Positions 9,280 to 17,734 of a stretch of DNA of 64,000 bases are shown piece by piece. Position 1 is the first letter of the stretch. Each line of letters opens with the position of its first letter. The notes beneath the pieces are model-generated. The model did not search any database and was not told the origin of the DNA. It saw nothing but the letters and a program-made list of their open reading frames with translations. The position numbers were made by a program, and so were the translations under genes. The stretch comes from Sediminicola sp. YIK13 (GTDB lineage Bacteria > Bacteroidota > Bacteroidia > Flavobacteriales > Flavobacteriaceae), in assembly GCF_001430825.1 (NCBI RefSeq), contig NZ_CP010535.1, forward strand, positions 2,460,501-2,524,500, written 5' to 3'.

Positions 9280-9429
9280 ATGGAACTCTTTCAAAACATA
9301 TTGGTATACATCACTTTGATCTTGGCCGTGGGTTATATCGTCAAAAAATTCTTCTTGCCCAGTACCGTTTTTGCCTCCAAAAAAAAAGGGGCCAAAAATT
9401 GCGGAGATGGCAATTGCGGCTGCCATTGA
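9280..9429 (+). CDS. FeoB-associated Cys-rich membrane protein
   Basis: This 49-residue peptide starts one base after the feoB stop. It has one membrane helix (LVYITLILAVGYIVKKFF), a Lys-rich cytosolic stretch, and a C-terminal Cys cluster NCGDGNCGCH. This is the architecture of the small Cys-rich FeoB-associated family (PF12669 type), which occupies the feoC position in many Firmicutes and Bacteroidota. A role in iron or redox sensing, or FeoB stabilisation, is inferred for the family and not proven. The gene is too short for most gene-length cut-offs and is easily missed. Confidence 0.85.
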   Translation: MELFQNILVYITLILAVGYIVKKFFLPSTVFASKKKGAKNCGDGNCGCH

Positions 9430-9594
9430 GAAAACAGATAGTATTATTATCACCTTCCTCTTTTTAAAAACACATACTTATTTAACTTCCTTTTTATGTT
9501 AAAAAAACATAAATAGGTCATAACAAAATGCCAAATACGGAGGTTAGCTAAATTTCTATTCATTGATTTGTAAAACTTTAACTGAAACTAGTCC

Positions 9595-11136
9595 ATGGCC
9601 TTAAAGAATTTACTTTTCTCAACTCTTTTGTTTCTCTTAGGAATTAAATTTATTCAGGCACAGGTAGTATCTGGGAAGCTATTGGATTCCACCACCCTAC
9701 AAGCAATTCCTTATGCTACGATTCAAATGGGCAATAACAGGGGTGTTATCTCCAATGAGGAAGGCCAGTTTAATCTTTTGCTGGACCAAACCGCGAAGAA
9801 TACCGATTCTTTGTTCATTTCCTGTATGGGATATGAATCCTTGGGAAGGACCATTGGCCAATTCAAAGACACTGTAGTTTATTTGACACCTAAACCTATA
9901 GCCCTTAATTCAGTTATCGTCTCCAACAAAAAATACAGTGCAGATGATATCCTTGATCTGGTAAAATCGAATCTCGATAGAAATTACAACCGCGACCTGA
10001 CCAAAAGAAGATTATTTTTTAGGGAATATTACTACCAGCACCTGTACAGATCTGAGTATTCAGATTTAGAATCTACCATAGACGCCTTCAACAAATCCTT
10101 TTTGGACAGCGTGATACAAACAGTGCCAAAAGTTGATGCGCGATATACCGAGGTGCTCTGTGATCTTTATGGGAATTTTGACAAGGAAAAACAAAAAATT
10201 GATCTTATTAAAGCCTCTGAACTATTTGACAAAAATAGCGCTCTAGACCTTGAGGCCTTGGAAGCTAAGTTCAATAACATTATAAAGCAAAATGTAAAGT
10301 CAGATTCCTATTTTAAAATAAAATCAGGCTTTTTCGGCACAAAAATGGATGCCGATGAACTCTTTGCAACCGATGTGGACTCTAGTGATGTGGCCGCCTT
10401 GAACAAGAAATTGGAAGAAGAAAAAAAGAATGCCACAGAGCGCAAGAAAAATTTTGCTAAATACAGGAAAATCACCATTTCCAAGCTTATGGAACAACTT
10501 TTTTTTATGGAGGATTCCAATCTTAATTTCCTTTGGAAGCAGCGCAGGTACAATTTCAAACTCGAAGATTTCACCTATTTGGGGAGCGACCCCGTTTATG
10601 TCATTACTTTTGAACCAAAAGGTTCCGAGGATTATCGGGGAACCCTTTATATAAATGCCGATGACTTTGCCATAGCCAGGATAGATTATGAAAATGTAAA
10701 GCCGGTCCGCAGCTTCAAATTGTTAGGGATTTCTTTGAATCAGCACCTCTCCAAGGGAAAAATGATCTTTTATAAGGGAGAAGACGATAAATACAACCTA
10801 CGATACTTGGAAAAGGAAAATGGCAATGTTGCGGGTATCAAACGGCCATTAAAAATAATTGAAAAAAATAAAAATGTAAAGGGCAGAAGAAAGCAAAATG
10901 AACTTTCATTGGACATGGATCTGGCAATTTCCAGCACCAATAAATTTGAAATAGTAGTGTTCGACACCCAAGATGCCACTAGTGCACAATTCGAAGCTTT
11001 TAGGGAGAACAATACTGTACTGCCTACCTATATGCCTAAATACGATCCTGAGTTTTGGAAGGGGTATGCCATCATTGAACCCAATAGGGCGATAAAGGAA
11101 TTCACCTCCAAGGATGAAGTATCAGGTATAGACTAA
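9595..11136 (+). CDS. Exported carboxypeptidase-like regulatory domain protein
   Basis: This 513-residue protein begins with a signal peptide ending at about residue 23 (FIQAQ). Residues 24-100 form a CarboxypepD_reg-like beta-sandwich (VSGKLLDSTTLQAIPYATIQ, then GVISNEEGQFNL, LFISCMGYES), the module often placed before TonB plugs. Here no plug or barrel follows; the rest is a mostly alpha/beta region with a Lys/Glu-rich helix around 265-285, ending in a mixed beta segment resembling outer-membrane lipoprotein-sorting folds. The function is not known; such proteins are frequent in Flavobacteriaceae envelopes. The last four bases overlap the convergent DUF423 gene. Confidence 0.8.
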   Translation: MALKNLLFSTLLFLLGIKFIQAQVVSGKLLDSTTLQAIPYATIQMGNNRGVISNEEGQFNLLLDQTAKNTDSLFISCMGYESLGRTIGQFKDTVVYLTPKPIALNSVIVSNKKYSADDILDLVKSNLDRNYNRDLTKRRLFFREYYYQHLYRSEYSDLESTIDAFNKSFLDSVIQTVPKVDARYTEVLCDLYGNFDKEKQKIDLIKASELFDKNSALDLEALEAKFNNIIKQNVKSDSYFKIKSGFFGTKMDADELFATDVDSSDVAALNKKLEEEKKNATERKKNFAKYRKITISKLMEQLFFMEDSNLNFLWKQRRYNFKLEDFTYLGSDPVYVITFEPKGSEDYRGTLYINADDFAIARIDYENVKPVRSFKLLGISLNQHLSKGKMIFYKGEDDKYNLRYLEKENGNVAGIKRPLKIIEKNKNVKGRRKQNELSLDMDLAISSTNKFEIVVFDTQDATSAQFEAFRENNTVLPTYMPKYDPEFWKGYAIIEPNRAIKEFTSKDEVSGID

Positions 11137-11519
11137 ATTACCTCGGCAACAAACGAATATAATAAAAGGCCCCAACCTATTACAAGAATCAAGCCGCCTA
11201 TGGGTGTAATTGGCCCTAAAAACCGTAATTTTTTTCCTTTGGCAGCGCTTAGGCACAAGCCGTAGATACTAAAGGAGAATAAAAAAGTCCCTATAATAAA
11301 ACAATAAACAATATAAGTTTCCAAAGGAGAATTAAAACCAAAGTTAAAGCCTAGCACCACCAATAGTATAGCGTGGTACATCTGATACTTCACCCCTGTT
11401 TCAAAACTCTTACGTTGTTCTTCCGAAAATGTCTTTTTTAGGGCATGGGCACCAAAAGCACCAAAAATCACCGCCAGCATTCCATATAAAGCCCCAATAA
11501 AAGGTACCAGTAATATCAT
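11133..11519 (-). CDS. DUF423 family inner-membrane protein (YgdD-like)
   Basis: This 128-residue protein has four predicted membrane helices. The N-terminal signature GMLAVIFGAFGAHALKKTF, the following YQMYHAILLV, and the C-terminal GPITPIGGLILVIGW are diagnostic of the DUF423/YgdD family. No biochemical role is established for the family. The length is normal. It runs against the preceding exported-protein gene, with a 4-base overlap of stop codons. Confidence 0.88.
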   Translation of the reverse strand: MILLVPFIGALYGMLAVIFGAFGAHALKKTFSEEQRKSFETGVKYQMYHAILLVVLGFNFGFNSPLETYIVYCFIIGTFLFSFSIYGLCLSAAKGKKLRFLGPITPIGGLILVIGWGLLLYSFVAEVI

Positions 11520-11632
11520 TTTTATTTTTTTTAAAGATAGAAATTATATAGCTTGATTTCTAAAATGAAAATTATGCTAAATGCCACATTTTGTTTTCCC
11601 CGATATTGTGGACACCAATAGTTCAGAAGAAT

Positions 11633-12040
11633 TTAATTGAGTTCTAAATGTATTTGTGCATCACCTTTGAGGTTAAAAGCGCAGTCCTCAAAGCTAGGGG
11701 GTCCGAACATTTTCATCTTGGCGTTGGAAAATCCAATTGCCTCTTTGGGTATCCCCAACCAGTTGGTATCCAACTTATTGTTTCCGTTTTTATCGTGAAA
11801 AACGGCCAAGGCATAGGTTCCATTTGGAAGGTTGGTTATAACCAGATTGGTTTTCTTTTTTTTAGCCGACGTACTATCGCTCCTGTAAACCGTTTCGAAC
11901 TTCAAAAATCCAGTTGAGCTATTGTAAACAGCAACACTGATACGTCCTTCTGAAGAAGCCACACCTTCTACGTCTATTGAAAGATTATTTTGGGAAAAGC
12001 CTATGATCGGAAAAAGTATAATTAAAAGAAGGTGTCTCAC
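11633..12040 (-). CDS. DUF2141 exported protein, GTG start
   Basis: This encodes about 135 residues. The GTG at 12040 (GTG-AGA-CAC) gives a short signal peptide, MRHLLLIILFPIIGFSQ; a TTG at 12070 would add ten non-signal residues and is rejected. The mature part is a beta-sandwich with the DUF2141 hallmarks: SIDVEGVASSEGRISVAVYNSS, LPNGTYALAVFHDKNGNNKLDTNWLGIPKEAIGFSN. The NGTYALAVFHDxNxNxKLD segment looks like an Asp/Asn-rich metal-binding loop. The function is unknown; it is predicted periplasmic or secreted. Confidence 0.85.
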   Translation of the reverse strand: MRHLLLIILFPIIGFSQNNLSIDVEGVASSEGRISVAVYNSSTGFLKFETVYRSDSTSAKKKKTNLVITNLPNGTYALAVFHDKNGNNKLDTNWLGIPKEAIGFSNAKMKMFGPPSFEDCAFNLKGDAQIHLELN

Positions 12041-12098
12041 AGTTTTATTTGGATCTAAAAGTTGGCACAAATTTAAACGCTATTTCTTTAATAGTCTA

Positions 12099-12530
12099 TT
12101 ATTCTTGATTGGGTTTTATCTTATCCGTTAAAAATTGGAACATCTGTTGGGTAGCGGTACTATCGATAAGGTTGAGGAACAAGTTTAATGAGTCTTGATA
12201 GACTACCCTTATTTTGGGCTGTGATAGTCTATCAACGTACATGTAAACCTCTGTTTTATGGATACTATCCTTAAAAAGTCCCTTTTCCCTTTCCATAGCA
12301 GAAAATCCATTGATCCTCTCCAAAGAAGGAATCTTTTGAACCATCACCACGCTATCAATGTCAGCATACCTTAATTCCTTGTAATAGATGCCCGATAAGA
12401 TTTCCATGGAATCATTTTCAGCTCTGATCCAGTTTTTATAATGAGCCGTAAACACTAGGAATACTACAATTATGGTCACCACAATCAACATGTTAAGCAT
12501 CCAAGGTCGTTTATTGTTTTTTCTTCCCAT
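12099..12530 (-). CDS. Hypothetical membrane-anchored protein
   Basis: This 143-residue protein has a basic N-terminus (MGRKNNKRPW), one membrane helix at about 13-32, and an external domain of about 110 residues. I do not recognise a family. The domain is mixed alpha/beta with the segments YADIDSVVMVQKIPSLERINGFSAMEREKGLF and YMYVDRLSQPKIRVVYQDSLNLFLN, which have the look of the PH-like fold used in small bacterial membrane proteins; this is a weak structural guess. Its ATG shares one base with the stop of the possible dead gene upstream (TAATG), as in a coupled operon. Confidence 0.65.
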   Translation of the reverse strand: MGRKNNKRPWMLNMLIVVTIIVVFLVFTAHYKNWIRAENDSMEILSGIYYKELRYADIDSVVMVQKIPSLERINGFSAMEREKGLFKDSIHKTEVYMYVDRLSQPKIRVVYQDSLNLFLNLIDSTATQQMFQFLTDKIKPNQE

Positions 12531-12871
12531 TATTCGTCTTTTATTATTTTACTCGTATCCAACCGAGCCAAAGCAAGTGCTATTTTTTATTGCCATTTAC
12601 CTGGCCTATTGGCATCCTATTGCCAGCTTCTGTAATCTCCACTAAAATCTTTTCTTTTTTCTTTCACTTCAACAACGTAATACAATTCCATTACCTCCTT
12701 GGGTTGCTTCCTACAATCGTCCGTTCCAATCATCACCTTTGAGGGTTATTTTGAGATCGAAATATATTCCAAATCAAAGATATCCCCATAGGTCAAAGAA
12801 ACGCTGAGAGGTGTTGAATGAAATAAATAGGGGATCAAAAAGGTAAATAACAGCGGTGACTTTTTTTGCAT
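12530..12871 (-). pseudogene. Possible dead gene with three in-frame stops, upstream of the hypothetical membrane protein
   Basis: This interval fills an otherwise empty 410-base gap (12531-12940). A single minus-strand frame runs 113 codons from an ATG at 12871 with a signal-like start (MQKKSPLLFTFLIPYLF) to a TAA whose last base starts the next ATG (TAATG). It is interrupted at codons 42 (TAA), 85 (TAG) and 95 (TAA). All three could be one C-to-T change from Gln codons. Between the stops the reading looks protein-like (MIGTDDCRKQPKEVMELYYVVEVKEKRKDF; KIALALARLDTSKIIKDE). I do not recognise the family. A non-coding explanation remains possible, since random AT-rich DNA could give a few such runs. 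Confidence 0.35.
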
Positions 12872-12940
12872 GTTCCAAGATTTTTTTGATGTGATTAAAC
12901 TTAATCAATCCTCAACACTAATACAAGGGACATAAACCAC

Positions 12941-14101
12941 CTATCCCCTGAAAAGGAAGAACCTATCTTTCATTTCCTCAATGGCTGCGCTTTTATTGGT
13001 GATAATGTAATTAATGGCTTCAGCAGTAAACACTTCTCCTTTTGGTGTAAGGGAAATGATTTGATCCTCAACAACTATCATATTGTTTTTAACAGCCAAG
13101 TCCAAGACCGACTTTGCCGTGACCTCATGCCAATTGATGTGCTCGTTTAGATGTTTGATATGTCGCTCAGCAACTTCCTCATGATTCTGCAAATGAAGCA
13201 AAAAGGTTAGAAGGTGAACCTCTATCTGCTGGCGTTTTTGACGGTACAGTACAGATATCAATCCAGTATTCGGGGCAAACATATAAACCGCAAGAAACAA
13301 CACGCCCAATACTGTTGTAATGGAGCCTGCGATGGATGCATCCAACCAATGTGCCACCCAATATCCGAGAATTGCGGCTATCATCCCAAATAAAACGGAC
13401 AACCATAACATCTTCTTTAAATCCTTGGTCAATAAATAGGCCATAGCGGCAGGAGCTATCATTAGGGCCACTACCAAAATAGCGCCTACGGCATCAAAAG
13501 CACCAACGGTCGTTACCGATGCCACAGTCATAAGTCCGTAGTGCATAATTACAGGGGAAAAACCCAACGTAGCCGCCAACTGCGTATCAAAGGTGCTCAA
13601 TTTTAGTTCTTTGAAAAAGGCTATCAATAAGCCCAAGGTGATCAGTAAGATGGTGCCAATAACGTAAAGTGATTTAGGACCTATGTCCGTTCCATTGATC
13701 ATCAGACGATCAAAAGGGGCAAACGCCAATTCCCCCAAGAGAACGGCATCAATATCCAAATGGACATCCCCGGCATTTTTGGCAATGAGTATGACTCCAA
13801 TACTGAACAGGGCAGGAAAGACAAGTCCAATTGCGGTATCCTCCTTTACCAATCCTGTTTTTTGAATGTACTCCACTAAAACCACGGTAAGAATACCACT
13901 GAAGGCTGCCAATAAAATCAGCCATGGAGAATTAAGGTCCTCCGTAAGAAAAAAGCCCACGACAATACCGGGAAGGATGGAATGGCTTATAGCATCACTG
14001 ATCATGGCCATTTTCCGTAAGACCAGAAAGGTACCAGGGATGGCACAGGCTATGGCCACAATACATGCTATTAACTGTATTTCCAATTGTGCGCTACTCA
14101 T
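12941..14101 (-). CDS. Metal ABC transporter permease (TroD/MntD type) with C-terminal winged-helix extension
   Basis: This encodes about 386 residues from the ATG at 14101, overlapping the upstream permease gene by eight bases. The family-3 permease core (residues 1-280) has eight or nine helices and the motifs FLVLRKMAMISDAISHSILPGIV and TVGAFDAVGAILVVALMIAPAAMAYLL, which are typical of Mn/Zn/Fe importers. Residues ~290-386 are cytosolic and resemble a DtxR-like winged helix (HLLTFLLHLQNHEEV, then MIVVEDQIISLTPKGEVFTAEA). The first permease carries a similar tail. This is the last gene of a six-gene metal uptake operon. A longer start at 14143 uses a non-ATG codon and is not needed. Confidence 0.9.
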   Translation of the reverse strand: MSSAQLEIQLIACIVAIACAIPGTFLVLRKMAMISDAISHSILPGIVVGFFLTEDLNSPWLILLAAFSGILTVVLVEYIQKTGLVKEDTAIGLVFPALFSIGVILIAKNAGDVHLDIDAVLLGELAFAPFDRLMINGTDIGPKSLYVIGTILLITLGLLIAFFKELKLSTFDTQLAATLGFSPVIMHYGLMTVASVTTVGAFDAVGAILVVALMIAPAAMAYLLTKDLKKMLWLSVLFGMIAAILGYWVAHWLDASIAGSITTVLGVLFLAVYMFAPNTGLISVLYRQKRQQIEVHLLTFLLHLQNHEEVAERHIKHLNEHINWHEVTAKSVLDLAVKNNMIVVEDQIISLTPKGEVFTAEAINYIITNKSAAIEEMKDRFFLFRG

Positions 14102-15221
14102 ACAAATTTTCTTGTCGGTTATATAAATTGATGGCCTTATCAAAACCTTTTGGGGTCAGGGACCACGTGGATCCGTCTATGGTTATGTACTCCCTATCTG
14201 CCAACTTTTTAAGGGAACTTTTGGTGTACCCCTGAAAATTATTCAGGATTTTCACTTCGTGTGGATGTGATACGTTTTCATGGTTTTTGGCGATGTCATA
14301 CATAAAAGCAAGGGTTTTATGCAATTGCAGATCGTTCCTATTTTTCCAATGCCTGATTTCCTTGAACAGTAGTCCACGTCCTGGGGAAAAGATAAAGGAC
14401 ACCACCACAAACCCAGCCGCTATCAAAACAATAACTGGTCCCGTTGAAAGATTGTTGGAGCTAGCGCTTACCGCAGTTCCCAGAATACCAGAAAATGCCC
14501 CGAACATGGCGGCCAAAAATACCATTACTCCCAATTTATTTGTCCATTGCCTGGCAGCTGCTGCCGGCGCCAACAACATGGCACTCATAAGGACAACACC
14601 CACTGTTTGCAATCCAATTACTATAGCAAGTACGATAAGGGAAGTAATGAGCACATCCAAAATCTGGGTATTAAATCCCAAGGATTTAGTATAATCAGCA
14701 TCAAAATGAAGCACCTTAAATTCCTTCCAAAAAACAGCCAGGACCAAAAGGCTAATAATCATAACGATGGTCATTAACCAAACATCACTCTCTACCAAAG
14801 TGGCTGCCTGTCCAAAAAGATATTTATCCAAGCCGGCCTGTTGTGCGTTGGGCATTTTTTGTACAAAAGTGAGCAAGAGCATTCCAAATCCAAAAAATAG
14901 GGATAGGATCAACCCCAATGCCGTATCTGATTTCAAATGGGTCTTCTTTACAATTCCACGGATCCAGAAAGTTCCTATCAAGCCACTGATCAAAGCCCCA
15001 ATTAGGAGGGTATTACTAGTTTTTGCCCCAGTAATGAGAAAGGCAATAACAATTCCAGGCAAGGCGGCATGTGAAATGGCATCTCCCAAAAGGCTTTGCT
15101 TCCTCAAAACAGCAAAACTACCAAGTAGGCCACAGACTAAACCAAGTACCGCGGTCCCCAAGGTAATGGTCCGCAAGGTGTAATCGCTAACTACCAGTGA
15201 AAAATACTCTTGAAGTGACAT
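14094..15221 (-). CDS. Metal ABC transporter permease (TroC/MntC type) with C-terminal winged-helix extension
   Basis: This 375-residue inner-membrane subunit belongs to the TroABCD/ZnuABC class. The core shows GSFAVLRKQSLLGDAISHAALPGIVIAFL and GLQTVGVVLMSAMLLAPAAAARQW, the two conserved permease segments. Residues ~285-375 extend into the cytosol and look like a DtxR-type wHTH (HKTLAFMYDIAKNHENV, then SSLKKLADREYITIDGSTWSLTPKGFDKA). It lies 15 bases after the ATPase gene and overlaps the second permease gene by eight bases, so the two permeases are probably made in equal amounts and pair as a heterodimer. Confidence 0.9.
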   Translation of the reverse strand: MSLQEYFSLVVSDYTLRTITLGTAVLGLVCGLLGSFAVLRKQSLLGDAISHAALPGIVIAFLITGAKTSNTLLIGALISGLIGTFWIRGIVKKTHLKSDTALGLILSLFFGFGMLLLTFVQKMPNAQQAGLDKYLFGQAATLVESDVWLMTIVMIISLLVLAVFWKEFKVLHFDADYTKSLGFNTQILDVLITSLIVLAIVIGLQTVGVVLMSAMLLAPAAAARQWTNKLGVMVFLAAMFGAFSGILGTAVSASSNNLSTGPVIVLIAAGFVVVSFIFSPGRGLLFKEIRHWKNRNDLQLHKTLAFMYDIAKNHENVSHPHEVKILNNFQGYTKSSLKKLADREYITIDGSTWSLTPKGFDKAINLYNRQENLYE

Positions 15222-15236
15222 TTATTTTCTTTAAAA

Positions 15237-15980
15237 TTAATTTAGAACGCTAACCTTATAATTAATACCGTAGGTTTTTGTGAGGTTATCATCGTTAAAA
15301 ATATCCTTAACGGAACCCGTGGCAATTTTTTTAACATTCAAAAAGGTAACCCAATCAAAATATTCCGGTACGGTCTGTAGATCATGGTGCACTACAACCA
15401 CAGTTTTACCCGACTTACGCAATTCTTTGAGGATGTTCACAATGGCGCGTTCGGTAGTGGCGTCGACCCCTTGGAAGGGTTCGTCCATAAGATAAATACT
15501 GGCATTTTGTACCAAGGCCCTGGCCAAGAAAATTCGTTGCTGTTGGCCACCGCTCAATTGACTGATCTGTCTATTTTTAAATTCCAGCATTCCCACTTTC
15601 TCCAAAGCTTCCAAGGCTTCCTTCTTTTGTTTCTGTCCAGGTCTTTTTATCCACCCCAGGCTGCCATAGGTGCCCATTAAAACTACATCCAGAGCTGTGG
15701 TAGGGAAATCCCAGTCCACGCTCCCCTTCTGGGGCACATAAGCCACCAGTTGGTATTGTTTTTTATAGGGTTCTCCGAATACAGTGACGGTTCCGGCGAT
15801 AGGTTTGATGATACCCAAGACCGCCTTTATCAAAGTTGATTTTCCCGCACCATTAGGACCCACAATCGCCATGAGCACCCCTTCGGGAATGGCAAGATCA
15901 ATATCCCACAATACTGGCTTATAATTATAAGCAACAGTAAGGTCATCTATTTGGATGGCAATTTTATTGTTCTTTTCCAT
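15237..15980 (-). CDS. Metal ABC transporter ATP-binding protein (TroB/MntB type)
   Basis: This 247-residue ATPase powers metal import. Walker A is GPNGAGKST (41-49), the Q-loop lies in [14 protein letters not shown], the signature is LSGGQQQR (142-149), Walker B is IYLMDEP (162-168), and the switch His is in VVVHHDLQT. The VPQKxxVDWDFP stretch is characteristic of Mn/Zn/Fe family ATPases. It sits 16 bases after the binding-protein gene and 15 bases before the first permease gene, within the regulator-led metal operon. Confidence 0.94.
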   Translation of the reverse strand: MEKNNKIAIQIDDLTVAYNYKPVLWDIDLAIPEGVLMAIVGPNGAGKSTLIKAVLGIIKPIAGTVTVFGEPYKKQYQLVAYVPQKGSVDWDFPTTALDVVLMGTYGSLGWIKRPGQKQKKEALEALEKVGMLEFKNRQISQLSGGQQQRIFLARALVQNASIYLMDEPFQGVDATTERAIVNILKELRKSGKTVVVVHHDLQTVPEYFDWVTFLNVKKIATGSVKDIFNDDNLTKTYGINYKVSVLN

Positions 15981-15996
15981 GGTTTTCTATTTTACC

Positions 15997-16911
15997 CTAT
16001 TTAAGGGCATTTACGATGGTATTCACATTGAATAAGAACATACCTATATACGTTCCCTCCACAGTGCCTTTGTTCCCAAGAGCATCTGAGTATAAACTAC
16101 CGCCAATAGCCACATCATGCCCCTTGGATTTAACCGAAGACTGCAGGGCTTCAATAGTTCTTCTGGGAACTGAAGATTCTACAAAAATGGCTTTAATCTT
16201 TTTTTCGATAATAAAATTAGAGAGTTCCTGAACATCCTGAACCCCGGCCTCTGTAGCTGTTGAAATTCCTTGTAATCCAACAACCTCAAACCCGTAGGCA
16301 TTCCCAAAATAATTGAACGCGTCATGGGCAGTTACCAAGATTCTCTTTTCTGGAGGCAAGGTTTCAATAATTTGTTTTATTTCCTTTTCCAAGGCTTCCA
16401 ATTTTTGAATATACGCCGCGCTGTTCTGATCAAAAAGAGCTGCATGCTCTGGATCCTGTTCCTTCAATTTTTCCGTAGTGTATTGTGTAATTTTCTTCCA
16501 AAAACCAATATTAAACCAAATATGGGGATCGTAATTAGAAGCAAAATATTCCGAACCAATTAGCTCACTTGTGTCTATTGCATCTGCAACTGCAATGGTC
16601 TTTTTACCTCGGCTTTCCATTTTTTCAAATATCTCCACCAATTTACCTTCAAGGTGTAGACCTCCATAAATGACCAAATCTGCATTAAACAGTTTGCTGA
16701 CATCCCCTTCACTTGCCTTATACAAATGAGGATCCACTCCACTTCCCATGAGTCCTTGGATTTCCACAACGTCTCCACCGATGTTTTTTACCATATCGGT
16801 GATCATGGTTGTCGTTGTTACCACTTTAAGCTTGCCGTTGGCCTCCTTTTCCGATTTATTTTTGCAGGCCACAACAGCCAACAAGGCAACTAATATTAAA
16901 TATCTTTTCAT
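15997..16911 (-). CDS. TroA-like metal-binding lipoprotein
   Basis: This 304-residue cluster A-I binding protein begins with a lipoprotein signal ending LLAVVAC (Cys16), so it is anchored on the outer face of the inner membrane. The four expected metal ligands are visible: His62 (GVDPHLYKASEGD), His130 (NYDPHIW), His196 (VTAHDAFNYFGNAYGFE) and Asp276 (LYSDALG). A His in the third position matches TroA and ZnuA more than the Glu of Mn-specific PsaA. The segment GLQGISTATEAGVQDVQELSNFI is close to TroA. The long His-rich loop of ZnuA is missing. The metal could therefore be Mn, Zn or Fe. Confidence 0.92.
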   Translation of the reverse strand: MKRYLILVALLAVVACKNKSEKEANGKLKVVTTTTMITDMVKNIGGDVVEIQGLMGSGVDPHLYKASEGDVSKLFNADLVIYGGLHLEGKLVEIFEKMESRGKKTIAVADAIDTSELIGSEYFASNYDPHIWFNIGFWKKITQYTTEKLKEQDPEHAALFDQNSAAYIQKLEALEKEIKQIIETLPPEKRILVTAHDAFNYFGNAYGFEVVGLQGISTATEAGVQDVQELSNFIIEKKIKAIFVESSVPRRTIEALQSSVKSKGHDVAIGGSLYSDALGNKGTVEGTYIGMFLFNVNTIVNALK

Positions 16912-16921
16912 TTTCTATTTT

Positions 16922-17734
16922 TTAATTTGGCACCCTAAAACTGACACCTGCGCTTAATAAAATATCCTGATCATCCGTTATTCCTTTCCCTATTGTAGCA
17001 TCCAATTGAATATTCGGCTGCAACAGATACGTGATCCCTGTATCGAAGAAATGGTTGGCTGTTGTATTTTCGGGAAAATCCCCATAAAGTTCAACGTAGA
17101 ATCCAAATTTTTTGGTAATACTATGACCGAAGGCAACGGTGTAGATATAAGCCAGTTCGGGCGAATCATCGCCCCATTGGGCACCTACGTTGTACGAAAG
17201 GTTGGATTTATCTGATAAGGTATGCGAAAATGCGAACCTGAAGTCGGCCCCAGTGGTTTGTGGCTTAAAATCGTCACTTGCGGTAAAGGGCAAAAACAAG
17301 TGCCCTATAAGGCCAATTTCCGGGGCCCCGTTTTTCTCTTCTGCAATACCCACTTTAACCCCCAATAAGAGGGGAGAAAATCCATTGAGTTCTCCTACAG
17401 TACCTAAGCCGCCGATTGTTGTTTGCCTTGTCTCCAAGTTCCAACCAACACGGAGCTCCATATTATCCAGGAGACCGTATCGCAACAGGGTAGTATTGTA
17501 AACCGTCCTTTCCGTCTTAACATTATTATCGTCCAAAGATTCATAAAAACCTCCTGTTTCTACTTGTAAAAAACCTTTGGGCACCAATGTTGGCGCTTCC
17601 GTTGCATCTGGCCTATCCGTTACAATGGTGCCTGGACCGGCATTATCCTGTTGAGCTTGCAAGCTTAAAGTAGACCCCATCATGGCCAATATAAAAACTA
17701 TAGAAATACCTATTTTCCTTTGCCTTGACATCAT
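16922..17734 (-). CDS. Outer-membrane beta-barrel protein (MetA-pathway/PF13557 type) in metal operon
   Basis: This 270-residue protein has a signal peptide ending at SLQAQ (about residue 28). The mature part begins IVTDRPDATEAPTLVPKGFLQVETGGFYE, the opening of the PF13557 transporter-like barrels first linked to phenol-degradation loci. Repeated amphipathic strands follow, ending VSFRVPN with an aromatic strand. It lies between the regulator gene (4-base overlap) and the binding-protein gene (10 bases), so it belongs to the operon and probably acts as an outer-membrane entry or exit pore linked to the metal system. This role is inferred from position only. Confidence 0.8.
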   Translation of the reverse strand: MMSRQRKIGISIVFILAMMGSTLSLQAQQDNAGPGTIVTDRPDATEAPTLVPKGFLQVETGGFYESLDDNNVKTERTVYNTTLLRYGLLDNMELRVGWNLETRQTTIGGLGTVGELNGFSPLLLGVKVGIAEEKNGAPEIGLIGHLFLPFTASDDFKPQTTGADFRFAFSHTLSDKSNLSYNVGAQWGDDSPELAYIYTVAFGHSITKKFGFYVELYGDFPENTTANHFFDTGITYLLQPNIQLDATIGKGITDDQDILLSAGVSFRVPN

